Assembly (NCBI GenBank): GCA_000716465.1
Contig: JNWL01000097.1
Coordinates: forward strand, 1 to 5,364
Length of the DNA stretch: 5,364 nucleotides
Direction: 5' to 3'
Source of the DNA: Streptomyces bikiniensis
GTDB lineage: Bacteria > Actinomycetota > Actinomycetes > Streptomycetales > Streptomycetaceae
Shown: piece by piece, positions 5,303-5,364 of the stretch
How positions within the stretch are numbered: position 1 is the stretch's first letter
Layout: each line of letters begins with the position of its first letter
Notes under the pieces: generated by a model
Database searches by the model: none
What the model was told of the DNA's origin: nothing
Seen by the model: only the letters and a program-made list of their open reading frames with translations
Translations under genes and position numbers: made by a program

Positions 5303-5364
5303 CTGTCTCTTATACACATCTCCGAGCCCACGAGACTAAGGCGAATCTCGTATGCCGTCTTCTG
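5303..5364. other. Illumina Nextera adapter contamination (not genomic)
   Basis: 5303-5321 is the 19-bp Tn5 mosaic end CTGTCTCTTATACACATCT. 5322-5336 is CCGAGCCCACGAGAC, the Nextera read-2 adapter. 5337-5344 is TAAGGCGA, the i7 index known as N701. 5345-5364 is ATCTCGTATGCCGTCTTCTG, the P7 flow-cell primer. The match is continuous and in the correct order, as produced by read-through of a short insert. Minus-strand frames entering from it give the known artefact peptides MYKRQ and MGSEMCIRDS. Confidence 0.98.

Noticed and set aside
5303..5321. A Tn5-type transposon end as a real mobile element
   Set aside because: The mosaic end is followed without a gap by index and P7 primer, which only occurs in library adapters.
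4598..5331. Minus-strand frames beginning MYKRQ and MGSEMCIRDS
   Set aside because: Both start codons lie inside the Nextera adapter; these are known artefact peptides.

Overview
The window looks like the end of a draft contig from a high-GC actinomycete, most likely Streptomyces or a close relative. Base composition is extremely GC-rich, third codon positions are almost all G or C, genes are joined by ATGA overlaps, and the protein families are typical of streptomycetes. The last 62 bases (5303-5364) are not genomic. They are an untrimmed Illumina Nextera adapter (19-bp mosaic end, i7 index TAAGGCGA, P7 primer), so real DNA ends at 5302.

Layout: (i) 1-49 is a G-rich heptad repeat with strong G-quadruplex potential and possibly the first codons of a minus-strand gene. 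(ii) 46-1053, minus strand, encodes a protein matching the C-terminal body of streptomycete SWIM zinc-finger proteins, but the zinc finger itself is absent. (iii) 1054-1246 is intergenic. It holds a minus-strand promoter that fits the actinobacterial DNA-damage consensus TTGTCRGTG-N8-TANNNT perfectly, a G4 motif, and a tandem 11-bp direct repeat in front of the next gene. (iv) 1247-1669, plus strand, encodes a small MmpS-like lipoprotein, followed by a hairpin. (v) 1734-1756 is a second, near-perfect copy of the damage-type promoter, facing the other way. (vi) 1795-2952 encodes a MoxR-type AAA+ ATPase of the YehL kind. (vii) 2949-5276 encodes a 775-aa DUF5682/YehM-like protein. (viii) 5273-5302 holds the first ten codons of a third operon gene, expected to be a von Willebrand factor A (VWA) protein, cut off by the contig end.

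Taken together this is the actinobacterial version of the poorly understood yehL-yehM-yehP-yehQ set of E. coli (AAA+ ATPase, YehM, VWA protein, SWIM protein). The two divergent arms appear to share a promoter class which in mycobacteria is activated by PafBC after DNA damage. That suggests a chaperone-like AAA+/VWA machine tied to genome stress, with the DUF5682 protein as its likely effector or client. Its N-terminal region carries two GX2H motifs and a glutamate arranged as in TraB/TIKI-type putative metal-dependent hydrolases. Family names are from memory and protein-level pattern matching; no database search was possible.
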